Source of the DNA: Pezicula radicicola
Lineage: Eukaryota; Ascomycota; Leotiomycetes; Helotiales; Dermateaceae
Reading direction: 5' to 3'
DNA length: 64,000 nucleotides
Assembly (NCBI GenBank): GCA_003008705.1
Contig: PDUO01000059.1
Location: 1-64,000 of the forward strand
The notes below the pieces were generated by a model. The model searched no databases. It had not been told where the DNA came from and saw only the letters and a list, made by a program, of their open reading frames with translations. The position numbers and the translations under genes are program-made. How positions within the stretch are numbered: position 1 is the stretch's first letter; the number at the start of each line of letters is the position of its first letter. Below, piece after piece: positions 1 to 10,913 of this stretch.

Positions 1-802
1 ATAATTTAATTCTTTAAAACTATTAATTTTAATTTTATTATTAAGTCTATTATCTATATTAATAATATCTAAACTATAAACCTACTTTATAAAAATACTT
101 TATAATTTTAAATTAAACTAAAGTATATAAATATCTATTAGTATTAATTATAATAAGAAGTTTAATAAGATTAAATTTATATTAAATAAGTATTTAATAC
201 TAATATAATAATAGATAAATTAACTAAGGAATTACTATATTAAAAGTATAAAATATTTATTTAATAATTTAGTCTAATTAATATATCTAACTAGATTAAG
301 CTTAGTTAATAAATATCTAAAGTATTATTTAAAGAGTTTTTTTCTTCTTTTATTTTTTCTTTTTCTCTTTCTTTATTTTATAATAAACTCTATTATTATT
401 ATAATCTATATAGTAAACTATTATCTAATCTTAAAACTTAGTTATTACTATTATTATTAAAATATACTAAGTCTAGATATATAACTTTTATATTAATTTA
501 TACTTTAAATTTAATATTAATAATTTATAAAATAATTTAGATTTAATCTCTTATTTAATTAAATCTAGAGAGGTATATTACTAAATATAATAGTATTACT
601 ACTTATTTAAAAACTATAAATATAGTTTATATTTAGTTTATACTATAAATAAGCTAATAGTATTAGTTAAATAATTAATTTCTAAGTATTTTATATATAA
701 GAAGACTATTTCTCTAATACTATATAAGTTATTTTAGTATTAGTAATTACTTACTCTCGTTTATATATATATACTCTTATTTTACTACCTATATAGAATT
801 AA
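1..802. repeat. AT-rich, RIP-like island
   Basis: Extremely AT-rich sequence with no open frame of note. Reading it base by base I find no CA and no TG dinucleotide before about position 803, and only one CG. Loss of CA/TG with gain of TA is the footprint of repeat-induced point mutation acting on duplicated DNA in ascomycetes. The original element cannot be recognised. The island ends abruptly next to coding-like sequence at about 862. Confidence 0.85.
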
Positions 803-861
803 GCAACCATCTCTTAACTTCTAATCTATATATTTATTAATATATTTTACTATTTAGCAAC

Positions 862-1803
862 AGGTTGGGCCAATGCCACAATCATCCAGGACGTTCTTGC
901 ATCCTTCAAACAATATGTTGCTGGGGCTATCTATTCGCCTATTACGACCTTTCCACAATTCTCAGATGCTTTTCTAGGTCTAGAAGCTGCATTGCAGAAT
1001 GGTACCTTGGAAGCTTATTTTGAGGAACTCAATAGTACTGTGACGGCATCATCCGATGCAACTCCTCCAGAATGGGGGGGGGGGGGAGGTGTCGCATGTT
1101 CCGATAATAACAACAAGTACTTCAATAAGACAGTTGATGAAATACGCTCAGACATACTCACACTAGAAGCTGAAAGTGTTATTCAGGGAGAGAATTGGGT
1201 TAGATATTATATTGGATGTACTGGATGGGGCATTAAAGGAGATCATCCCTTCACTGGTATGTTACATAAGAGACATCAAACCACACATAAGACAACGAGA
1301 AGTTCCGAATTAATAAATAGGTTTTTGAAGGTCCCTTTGGTACAAATACGAGTAATCCCATACTCTTCGTCAGCAATACCTTGGATCCAGTCACTCCTAT
1401 TTATAGGCGAGTATCACTAACAATAAACCAATATCTCAAAATCAAATCAATGCCTAGCTAATTCAAAAGCAGCGCGCAACGCTATTATCCCAAATATAAA
1501 GACGCACAACTCTTGACCATAGAAGGCACTGGTGTTAGTAATCCCTTCCCCCCCCAACAATGGTGAGACCCTCTGCATTGTGCTGATATTCACTTCCAGC
1601 ACTCATCTCTTGGCCCATCAAACTTATGCGCATACACCAAGATCGCAAAATACTTCCAGACTGGCGAACTACCCGGCGATGACAACTTTTGTCCACTGGA
1701 AGCTGGTCCTTTTAATGTCACATTGACGGGCGGATTGACCAAGAGGACTGATTTTCAGGAAGTTAGAGCGAAGTTGGGGGCCCTTTTAAATAAAAGGAGT
1801 TGA
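862..1803 (+). pseudogene. 5'-truncated S33/TAP-like serine peptidase (C-terminal part)
   Basis: The reading frames give the C-terminal half of a fungal alpha/beta-hydrolase of the tripeptidyl-aminopeptidase-like (TAP-like C-terminal domain) type. It starts near GWANATIIQDVLASFKQYV and continues through VACSDNNN, a CTGWG segment and the acid-residue block ILFVSNTLDPVTP. It ends with GHSSLGPSNLCAY, which carries the catalytic His, and then YFQTGELP. Removing introns near 1258-1337, 1407-1471 (apparent GC donor, GCGAGT) and 1534-1599 joins these blocks in frame. The nucleophile-Ser half should lie upstream but is missing: the AT-rich island takes its place. A run of 13 G lies at about 1074-1086. 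Family assignment is by motif memory. I call it a pseudogene because no start or N-terminal domain is present; the rest looks undamaged. Confidence 0.65.
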
Positions 1804-2583
1804 GAAGAGTAATTATAACGAAAGGGACTTCTTATGGTGATTGAAGACAGGGCTGAGTAGCTATATACTTTAATTTTCTCTAGGTAATATTATAATTAAT
1901 TATGTAAAATGCTCTTAATATGACGAAACGAATACGAGTACGGCTTCTGATTAAAGTGTTGATCTTGGTGACTCCTCCTTTGACCTGAAGAATCGGTTTT
2001 TATAATACTTACTACTAGTGTCTGCGCCTATAGCCCAAGTGTTGGCTAACATACAAGGGAAGGGATAGATTATTAAAGATATGATATGCTTATAAGAGTG
2101 TGAAATAAGCCTAGTTTTTCTTTTGCAGCCAACACAGCCGTATAAAACAAGGGGGTGAACTTTCAGTATACCATATCTATTGGCCGATAGGCTTAAACGA
2201 ATAATAAACCATTGCCATTATTATTATTATTGTCATGTTGCATGAAATTTCCTACTGTACCAGGATGCGTGTTGAAACCCCTACAACTCTCAGACCTGTT
2301 GAAAGTATTATTGAGCATAGTACTTCACTCGATCAAGGTTACAAGAAAATAGGTTCATCAAGATTCATTGTCGAGTCAGCGCCCGTCGCTGCTCATATCG
2401 TACATCCCATATTCGTCGTGGATGCAAACCGGCAAGCCACTTCATCGTAGTAATCTAGTTGTACAAGGGTAATTTCATAACACCGCCATGAGCTTCAATG
2501 CGAAATGCCATGGGAACCAGAACGCCAATATATCCAGCCTGCGTACTCATACTTGAGAATGCGAAAGTTGTGCAGTGGTGAAA
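1804..2583. other. intergenic, no gene seen
   Basis: This stretch holds the 3' flanks of the truncated peptidase and of the phosphatase gene, which converge here. It contains short AT-rich patches around 1860-1920 and 2190-2235. The only small ORF (2235-2450, plus strand) shows no motif and no coding-like conservation that I recognise. Confidence 0.5.
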
Positions 2584-4207
2584 TTACAAGAAGTAATCAC
2601 CAGTCCGACCTCGTCCTGCTGGAACAGCACGCTGATCTTCGGGAACAGCGCTGAAGATGGTGAACTTGGGGTCGAGATCATAACCAACGTTCATGATAGA
2701 GGCAACATTACCACAGCGGTAGCAGTAGTTGGGGGCTGACCAAACAGTAACAACTGACTTCTCCTCGAAATGGAACTATCAAAAATTAGAATGTCTATCT
2801 CTGCCTGAAAGTTAGTTTGAGCACTTACTTTATAACCCTCGTTGACAAGTTGGTGGGCACGTGCAATAAGCTTCAACTTGTTGACATCATTGAACTCTTT
2901 TGCAACCTTCGCTCCAAAGAGCCAGCCAGCACCACGTGGAGAAACAGCCCATTGGGGAACGTCCTCGGGATCAGACCAGACCAGATCGCAAAATGCACCC
3001 TCGTGTGGAATCTCCTGAGCTCTGGCGACAACGCGGATTTGATCAACAGTTCGGATCTCAGGGCTCAAACCACCGTGGACACACAAAATCTCACCATCGA
3101 CAATAGCAGCGAGGACCAAGAAATCAAAGACTTGACAGCAGGACTTCCAGACAGATGCATTGCCGTATTTTTGTTGACACTCCTCGTAGAATCCGTAGAC
3201 TTGGGTGATCTGACGGGATTCGTGGTTGCCTCGAACGAGAGTGATGCGGTCCGGGTACCTAGTCATATTAGCAAGCAATAGGATGGATGGCATTTAGTAT
3301 ACGTACATAACCTTCAAGCACATCAGTAAAGTGAACGTCTCCAAACTAAAGTATCCACGATCGACAAAGTCACCTAGAAAGATGAAGTTCTGCTGACCAT
3401 CGCCGGAAGGTGTGTTGAGACCCAGACCAGAGTCGCCTCCAGTGCTACCAGCGCGATTAGAAGAACCTGCAGTGCGTGGGCGACCACGAGGCTCATCGTC
3501 ATCAGCATCAGTATCTCCAGCAGACTCGACACCACTATCAGAGTTACGAATCTTCTTCTTGAGCCTGGGGTTGGTAATTTCGGTGGGAGGCTCGAGGTCG
3601 GCTGAGGAACTGATAACAGTGGTGGGAGCTTGGACATCAGTTTCACCGGGCATGCCACCAGCAACACGGAAGAGTTCCAGGAGATCGTAGAATTGGCCAT
3701 GGATATCACCGCAAATAGTGACTGGCGTTGCGACTGGTTGGATATTCGACTCTACAGTGAATTGTAAGTATAACGCGCATCAACACGACGCCCAACAAAG
3801 AACTCACCTTCCATAAGGCACTCCTTTACCATCTCGCACAGCTGCTTCATGACATATTCAGGCAGATACTTGCATTGTTTTGCTTGGTCAAGCCATTCCT
3901 CTGGTCCAGCACGGGGCGTCAGACGCGCAGGTCCGGGCTTGGGAACCTTTGGGTTGGTTGACATTGCGTAGTGGTGAATGGGAAAAGGGAGATAGAAAGG
4001 CGTCTGCTTGGGCGACTTCTTTGGAGGTGGTGGGGAGGAAGTCGCTGGGGGTTGATCTGATGTCTTTGGCAGAACTGAATCCATGATGTCGATGTTGGGT
4101 GCGGCTTCTTGTGACTTGGTCCGTGCACGTACGTGCATTGTGGCGCTTATGGCAGAGAAAGTGTGGCGGTGTAGGTTTGATGCTGACCTAGACCTTCGCA
4201 ATAACAC
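2584..4207 (-). CDS. ppg1: PP2A-like serine/threonine protein phosphatase, PPG1 type
   Basis: Catalytic subunit of the PPP family of metal-dependent protein phosphatases. Exons 4207-3808, 3751-3307, 3258-2829 and 2775-2584 give 488 residues in one frame. The metal and phosphate motifs are visible: GDIHG, GDFVDRG, GNHESR, HGGLSPE and RAHQLV. The block [13 protein letters not shown] and the C-terminal DYFL resemble yeast Ppg1 more than PP2A itself or Sit4. Ppg1 in yeast works with the Far/STRIPAK-like complex; this is family knowledge. An insertion of about 85 residues, rich in Ser, Gly and Asp, separates AGG-MP from the GDFVDRG strand. The start is uncertain: ATGs at 4207, 4084 (MDSVLPKT) and 3965 (MSTNPKVPK) are all in frame, and only the last is close to the core domain. 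It is transcribed divergently from UPF3. Confidence 0.9.
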
Positions 4208-4632
4208 AAAATAAAAACAGCGTCAAGAATCGTCAGTCATGTGACATACATACACCCACTAAGTGAGTAGTTGCCCAGATTCATTCAGCTACTCAAAAGA
4301 TTTCAGTTACTCGGTTTATTATTGCAATTACTCAAGCTAAGTCGGTTACTTAAACTACCTTACCTAGGCGAGTCAACTTCCCTAGGTGTACTTCGCAAGC
4401 CATGCAAGCTTGAAGATAAATGACTTAACCAAGTCAACTAAGTTATGGACTGCCGCTTTACTAGCGATAAGCGGCTTATCAACTTACTTCGGATAAAGAA
4501 GCACCAAAGAGTGGTGTTCGCTGCAATCCAACATTCTTGCACCGGTTGAAACACAACACCACAAAGTAGGAACAGGCGCATGCCGTCTACACTCGACTCC
4601 TGTGCTAGCCGATCCTTGGAGACGTGGATATC
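4208..4632. promoter_or_regulatory. divergent promoter region, ppg1 / upf3
   Basis: About 425 bases separate the two divergent start codons and should hold both promoters. I see several degenerate copies of a short word of the type TTACTC / GTTACT between 4285 and 4350, and two CCTAGG-containing words at about 4363 and 4381. No classic TATA box was recognised. No function is claimed for these words. Confidence 0.45.
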
Positions 4633-6399
4633 ATGACAACCTCTACCTCCTCCGGGCCTCGCTCTCAAAGCAATGGGGTGCTTCCAGTTACCGCGTCGCA
4701 AACAACCACAGGAAATGCTTCCAAAACTGGACAACCAAAGCCTCCCTCTCCCAAGTTGAAGGTCATCATTAGGAGGCTTGCGCCAGGCTTGACAGAGGCC
4801 GAGTTTACATCGATCCTTGGTGAGGAATGGAAGCTGGGAAAGGGCAAGGTCGATTGGTTTCTCTACAAGCCTGGCAAAGACTCCAAGGAGTGAGTTTTTT
4901 TGATCACTATGTTTCTTTTTACTTACTGACTCTGTATTAGTCCATCTAAGCCGTCTCGTCCCTCTCGAGCATACCTCCATTTGACAAGTAATGATCATCT
5001 TCTCAGCCTCTCCGATACTGTGCGACAATTGTCCTTCGAAGATGCCCAAAATACCTTTACGAGCCCTTCTCTAATCGGACCCCCATCTGTTGAATTCGCC
5101 CCATTCGGCCGCGTTCCTGGAGGAAGACGTCGGACGGATGCCCGAGCTGGTACGATTGATCAGGATCCCGAGTTCATGGCTTTCTTGGAAGGACTGGCAA
5201 ACCCAACCGCTCCCGCCGAGCCTATCGACAGCTCCATAATTAAGCCAGAGAAGGTCACGACGACTCCACTAATTCAATATATCAAGGATAAGAAGGCAAG
5301 CAAGAGCAAGGACGCAGCTGTCAAACTTGCCAAGAAACAAGATGCTAAAGGTAAAGCTAAAGATGCAGCGAAGGAGGCTTCAGAGGATACAAAGCCCAAG
5401 GGGAAAGAAGCAAAGGCGGACAAATTGGTCGAAAAAGCTGCCAAGGAAGCTGTGAAGATTCTCAACCGACAACCAACCCCAAAGAAGAAAGGCTTCGATC
5501 CTGTCAAGGCTGCTGAAGAAGCTCCAGTTGTCATCACCGCTGGTGGCAAGACGGTCAGAAATTTTGATCATGTTCCCCATCGACAGAGAGGTGCAGTCAT
5601 TGCTGCTGCCAACCGCATGTTCAGGCGAGATATCTCGGCTGCTCAGGCCCAAGCCACAGGTGCGACCACTTCTACCGCTGGAAAGGAAAGCTCTGCAGAG
5701 CCAACCGACAAAGCTGTAACACCAAGTGCGCCGAAAGCTGCATCTCAGTCAAGAAGAGGGCGTGGAAAGGCTTCTTCAGAGGAGAGCAAGGGCTCTAATG
5801 AAGCTGTGTCTTCCGCACCTTCCACTCCTGGCCCATCCAGTCCGGTTGTACTACTCAAGAAGCCAGCGAGCTCTCAGCCTGCATCAACTCCTCCTACTCA
5901 GCAAGCGAAAGCCGCTCCAGTTGCTCCAAAGCCTTCTCCAGCCGCAGCTGCCCGCAAGCCACCTCCTGTTGAGGCACCATCCGATGGTGCTACTCAAGCT
6001 TTCGTCAAGCATGCAAACCCCTCTCAGGGCGTCACAGAGGCGCTCTTGAAAGAAGCGATGGAGAAATTTGGTGCAGTATCAAAGGTTGAGATTGACAGAA
6101 GAAAGGGATTTGCATTTGTTGATTTCGTTGAACCCGAAGGCTTGAAGAAAGCTATGGCCGCAAATCCCACGTCGGTAGCCCAAGGAACCGTTCAGGTACT
6201 GGAACGGAAACCAGAGCGTCCTAACCGCCGACCTCCTGGACCCAACGCTGTCCCTAGCAAGAAGCCTCCGCCATTCCAAGGCTCCCCTCGTGGAGGTGGA
6301 GGCGCTGGAAGACGTGGCGGTCGTGGTGGCGGTCGGGGAGGCGCCTCTGAAAATTCAAAACCTGCACCTGCGACTCCCACTGGCCCAGCAGTCAAGTGA
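4633..6399 (+). CDS. upf3: nonsense-mediated mRNA decay factor UPF3
   Basis: Exons 4633-4889 and 4941-6399 give 571 residues; the intron has a GTGAGT donor. Residues around 35-90 form the Smg-4/UPF3 domain (LKVIIRRLAPGLTEAEF, WFLYKPGK, then SRAYLHL and EFAPFGR after the intron). This domain binds UPF2 and couples exon-junction or terminating-ribosome signals to UPF1. A long Lys/Ala/Glu-rich middle follows, typical of a charged linker. Near the C-terminus lies an RRM-like fold (TQAFVKHANPSQGVTEALL, KVEIDRRKGFAFVDFVEP). An RGG-type tail (RGGGGAGRRGGRGGGRGG) ends the protein and probably binds RNA. The ATG at 4633 is the first in frame. The assignment of the N-terminal domain is firm. The separate C-terminal RRM is my reading of RNP1-like KGFAFVDF. 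Confidence 0.9.
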
Positions 6400-7341
6400 G
6401 CAGCCGCGTGCATTGTTGATGATCATATTTGATACCATGATCCCAATCATATCTATGGATTTTCATTCCCGCATATGAGTTTCAACACTCTTACACGTGT
6501 CTGAAATTCCATCTGCTATTTGAGCCCACACTCGTCTTATCACGCACCAAGTGGATTACAAGATTCTCAATCAAGTTGGGAGCATATAAGGTAGTCGAGA
6601 AGGACGGCCGCTATTTTTGAGGGATTCACTGGTACCTTGAGAAGGTTTAGACCAACTGGTAGATGGAAACAACAATTTCAGAAATTACCAAGCGCCAAGC
6701 TCGCAGTGGCTTGCATTCTATCGCTCAGAGCTGGGGAGTCCTTATAAGTTGTTAGGTGGAAGGACAGGCAGAGAGCCGACTCACATTATTCCATTTTTCT
6801 GTAGTGTCTGTCATGGCCTTCTGCTCGGTGAAGATGTGGTGCCAATGATGTAGAGCAAAACAGGATGAGTTTCATTTTAAGACCGAAGATATACTTAGTA
6901 TGGTTTGCATTTTTTTGGCTTATCTTATCTTGCTCCACAAAATGTTCGCAATTGCCGATACCATTTGCTCGTGCTACGTGTGATTTCTTTGAAGTTGTTT
7001 AAACGTGTGTTCTAGTTGGATGCATGCCAAGATTGTCTGAAACCATCCAGCATGTCTAAGTATGTTTTCTGTTGTCTAACTCGGTTGTAATAAGACCCTT
7101 TTCCATTTGTCCATGCGACTTTAATAAGTGACCGTTCTAAGTAGAACAACGACTTGCTGATTAGCAAGTTTTCGTAAAAGCCCTCCCAATCCGGTTACCA
7201 GTTCCGCTCGCTAATAGTCTCCTCGCCTCCCATCCATCACTTCGAGTCCCTTAACCACATGCTCACTCGCCTTCCTAATGCACATCCAAATACCATCCAG
7301 TCCAATCCACCAGTTCCACCCACGCATACCTCCCCCAATAT
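6400..7341. other. intergenic, converging 3' flanks
   Basis: This gap lies between the stop codons of UPF3 and of the coiled-coil gene at 7342, which face each other. I see ordinary composition and no gene. The short plus-strand ORF at 7278-7472 is a Pro/Ser/Thr-rich shadow overlapping the end of the minus-strand gene. Confidence 0.5.
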
Positions 7342-9500
7342 CTACCGTCTCCTCTCCAACCCCACCAACCTCTGAACCAACCCCCTCATCTCCACCAACT
7401 TCTCCTCAACAACCCCATCAGCATCCCCCTTCCCATCCAGCATACCCAAACACTCCTCTTCTAACTCCCTAACCCTCTTACTAGCGAAGAAAGCAGCAGA
7501 ACTAGCAATCGTACCCCTATGATCCAACATCTCTATCATCTGTGCCTTCCTCTCTTTACCATTCCCTTTCCCAGCCTCTTCCTCTATCTTTTCCTCAGTT
7601 CTTTCCTCATCACCAAAGACCAATTCAATAAGTTCTTCCACTTGATTATGGTTTAGATTAATCCCGTAAACGGAGTTAAAATTCGTTATTGCTTCTACTT
7701 CTGCGGATTTGTTATTTTTGGTGGGTGGTTGAGTAAATGAGAGACCGAGGGTTGCTAAATCAGCTTTGAAATTCCCTCGATGTGCTGCGTTGTTTCCTGA
7801 TTCTATTATTTCTTTACTTTTCCGTGTTGTTCGTGACTTGTCTTGAGTAATGGTGGGACTAGTTTTTTGTGTTTTGAACAATTGAACTTTTTCGAGGAAG
7901 CGAAGTCGTACTGAGGTACCTACTTTTAGTAGTGGTTCTTGCAGTTTCAGTTGCTTTTTTAGGGTGGTTAGGGTGTTGGTTTGGGTGCTTAGTTGGGTTT
8001 TTAGGTTGGTGATTTGTTGGGTGAGGGATTCTAGATTTTGGATTTGGGCTTGGGTTTGGGTTTGGGGTTTAGTGTGGTTTTGTTGTTCGAGGATTTGTTG
8101 TTTTTGGAGGGCTGTGTTTAGTGAGGACTTTAAGGTTGTGTTTTCTTGGGCGAGGTGTTCGATTGCGTTGCGGAAGTTGGTGAAGGCTTTTGAGAGGGGG
8201 GTTTCTTCAGGGAGGGGGAGAAGGGATGTCGGTGTTGTTGATGTTGAATCGCTTGGATTTGATGGTGGGGTGGATTCTTGTTGCGGTTTTGTTGACGCTG
8301 GTGTTGTAGTTGGAGTTGTATTTGTATTTTTGGCTGTGCCGGTTCGAGAGAGATTTTCGTACGCTAGGAGGAGGGAGGATTCAAGACATACTGGTTTTGA
8401 ACGGTTGGTATTTGTGACTTTTGCTGATTTTGCTTGTGATTGCACTTGTTGTTGTGGATTTTCAGTTGGGAAGGTTTCGGGAACGGTGGTTTCATGAGCT
8501 CTGATTGCGTTATTCTGTGTTGTCTTGTTGGTCTTGGGAGACTCTTTTTTAATTGGAGCTAGAGGTTTGTTTTTCGAGCGGAGGGTTCTGGATGTTCCAG
8601 GGATGATATTATGTGAGTTCTTTGGTGATGATCTCTCAACTCTGGCTGGTTGAGAGGATGATGATGATGATGTAGTGATTGGATTTTGCTGAGGAATACC
8701 GCTAAGGCTAACAGCCTGGGTAATGGGTATCTTAGGCAGCATTTCTGCGACAGTAAGCCCTGGGTGAATTATGTTTGAGAACTCCAGTGTTGTGTTTTGT
8801 GTTTCTAGCTCGACACTTCAAACTCGGGCTTCGTCTGAAGGTGCCGGGTGAAACGACGGGATATTAACAGAAAGAGATTGCTTGGTCTGAGTTCAAGAGC
8901 TATTTTGACCAATGACTTCACCAGATGTTGACACAGAAGTTGAAGCAAGGGAATTAGAACCCGAAGAAATGCTAGAAGTCTGTACGGAGAGTGAGATCGA
9001 AGCCGATACCTGCTGTTCTTGTTGATCAAGCGCCTCAGAAAGAAGTCTCGTCTTCGCCTGCCAAAGACTCTAATATCAAAATTAGCATGCGCCCAAGACC
9101 TACAATAGAACAACATACTCGTCTTCTATCAAACAGCACAACCTTCCTCTGCTCATTCCTACCGATATCTGATATTTATTCCATCTATCACCCTCTTTTA
9201 AAGCTCTATCAGACACACTCCATGCCTCTTCCAACCAAGTATCAACTTCTTTCAATGCTTCATTCAAGATCCTTTCGATGATCTTGCAATTAAAAAGTAG
9301 AAAGGTTCCGGTGGTGAGAAAAGTGAGTGCGTTTATTGCGTTGCATAGAACTTTGATCTTGTTTCCTAGTTTGATTTTTGAAGCTGAAATTATGAAATCG
9401 ATTGTTGGTTGATGTTCTGCTTTGTTGAGGGTTTGAATCCCGGTTTCGATGGTTTCTAATTTCTGGTCTAGATCTGAGGTCTTTTGCTGTAAAGGATTCG
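7342..9500 (-). CDS. hypothetical coiled-coil protein, fungal lineage-specific
   Basis: No known enzyme domain is recognised. The 3' exon (7342-8804) encodes a Ser/Thr/Pro/Gln-rich region and then heptad-like helices (LTQQITNLKTQLSTQTNTL, LKKQLKLQEPLL). After these comes a segment GNNAAHRGNFKADL, of a kind common in uncharacterised fungal proteins, and a Glu-rich end. Upstream, exon 8922-9067 (DLWQAKTRLLSEALDQ) and exon 9119 to about 9480 (KLETIETGIQTLNKAEHQP, then ALKEVDTWLEEAW) continue it. Two in-frame TGA codons (8818-8820 and 8893-8895) fall inside a possible 117-base intron, 8805-8921, whose removal keeps frame. Its donor GTGAAG is weak, so nonsense mutations remain possible. An AG acceptor preceded by a pyrimidine tract lies near 9490; I could not find the first exon or start codon, so the 5' end is approximate. 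Confidence 0.55.
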
Positions 9501-9968
9501 GGGAGGGGGGATTAATTTTGGTGTTGATAATGTTGGTTTGATGCTGTGATGGTTTTTATGAAGATGAAGGTCGAAAGGATGAAGTTGGTGGGGAAATATG
9601 GGCAAGTCTTTGCTCGCTTAGGACTTCAAAAACAATCGAGTGCTCACCTCTAAAAACCCATACCTTTCGCCTCAAAATGCTTTTCACCTTCAAAAAGCTT
9701 TCTTTTACTAGCGTATCCAGGGCGCGAGGCAAATTTCTCGCCGTTCAGTAACAAAATAACCACATTATACCCTTTCCTTCCAAAACCAGATTAGCGAGCA
9801 CCAGAAGTTGAGCATCCCTCCAAAAAACCAAAAAAGATCCTCCCCAGCTCAAATCTCCAACAATTCAACAACCAAAAAAAAGGCAAAAAACTATGAATGA
9901 AGCTCTAAGCACATTTTATTCATAGGAAAACTCTAGGTCTACTTAGGAGACACCTTGGAAGGCAGGTT
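9501..9968. other. intergenic / possible unseen 5' exon of the 7342 gene
   Basis: No convincing ORF is visible on either strand. The first exon of the minus-strand coiled-coil gene may lie here, but no start codon followed by a donor in the right phase was clear to me. Confidence 0.3.
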
Positions 9969-10093
9969 TTATCTACCAGTTTACATCAGGGTGATGCCAG
10001 TTTTCATCAAGGTGATTGCCCGTTAGTGTCAGGGAGACAATTCCTAGTTTACATCAGGGCGATGCCAGTTTGTGTCAGGGTGACAGGGTTGGT
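9969..10093 (+). repeat. degenerate tandem repeat, about 20-26 bp unit
   Basis: Five imperfect copies of a unit resembling AGTTTACATCAGGGTGATGC follow each other: near 9978, 10000, 10022, 10047 and 10070. Copies differ by substitutions and small indels. No coding frame crosses them and I know no function. Confidence 0.6.
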
Positions 10094-10244
10094 AACTAAA
10101 CGGAAGCTGTTTGCTTGTGTTTGTTGAGATGGAATTGGTTATTTGGATATTATGGGAGGAGTAGCGTAGTGGTTGTGGTGAATTGGAATTGGTTAGGTGG
10201 CATGCTGTTCTAGCGTATTGCACTAGGGCTCAAAGTATTGGCTC

Positions 10245-10660
10245 TGATGTCAAAGGTTCAAACAAATGCTTCTGCTTCGACAAGCATCTGCTCAAGGCGG
10301 GAAAGGCGGGATCGGCCCCTTGACAAGCGAAAACTAGACTCGCGGTAAATAAACACTTTATAGAACTTCGATCTTATAGAAATGGTAGAGTATATGCGTA
10401 TATGAGTGAATTGTAAGTCCTTGCCCTCCGAATTACAAGGGCAAGGGCTAGGCTCTATATATAAAATAGGAGGCATTAGATTAGGTCTAAATACTATATA
10501 AAATAACGTGTTTTCTATATATAAAGCTTATATACATCAATGGCCATATCATGCTGTGGCACTGCAATATTGGTCACATGATGTGGCAGTGTCACCAAAC
10601 ATGGTAGATCATTTATCTCTTTCTTAACTCCTACTTGTCACAAGTGGTACAGTACTGTAC
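10245..10660 (-). mobile_element. probable solo LTR or LTR remnant (Copia-like), minus orientation
   Basis: Read on the minus strand the segment has a TATATATA box (about 10455-10462), a perfect 9-bp hairpin (CCTTGCCCT / AGGGCAAGG, 10419-10446) and ATTCACTCA. It ends near a primer-binding-site-like TTTGACATCAGAGCC (around 10236-10250). This order of promoter, hairpin and PBS fits an LTR. No gag or pol frame was found next to it and target-site duplications were not identified, so ends are approximate. Confidence 0.4.
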
Positions 10661-10913
10661 ACTCTGTAATAATGATTAACTAAAAAACAGTGCTCATGGT
10701 CCTTGACTCCTTAAGCCATGGCGTCAACCTCGTGAAGCTGTGGGTAATAATGATCCTGCTTTCCCCTCTTTTCTTAGCTGTGGGGTATGTCGCCCGTGCT
10801 CTTGGTCATCTCCTGCCCCAGATTCCTATGCTCATTGCCAGCACGTCCTATGAATGAGACAAACTTAACCAGTACAGTATCGCTGGAGCATCAATTTCAT
10901 TACTAAATCAATA

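Noticed and set aside
1564..1566. In-frame TGA in the peptidase fragment as a premature stop
   Set aside because: A GT-AG intron at 1534-1599 removes it and joins GTG to HSSLGPSNLC, restoring the expected catalytic His motif.
2235..2450. Plus-strand ORF of 71 codons
   Set aside because: No motif, no partner exon; chance ORF in the convergent intergenic region.
2817..3281. Plus-strand ORF of 154 codons
   Set aside because: Antisense to the phosphatase exon with well-conserved motifs; no motif of its own.
7964..8497. Plus-strand ORF of 177 codons, Val/Arg-rich
   Set aside because: It is the antisense shadow of the low-complexity coiled-coil gene on the minus strand.
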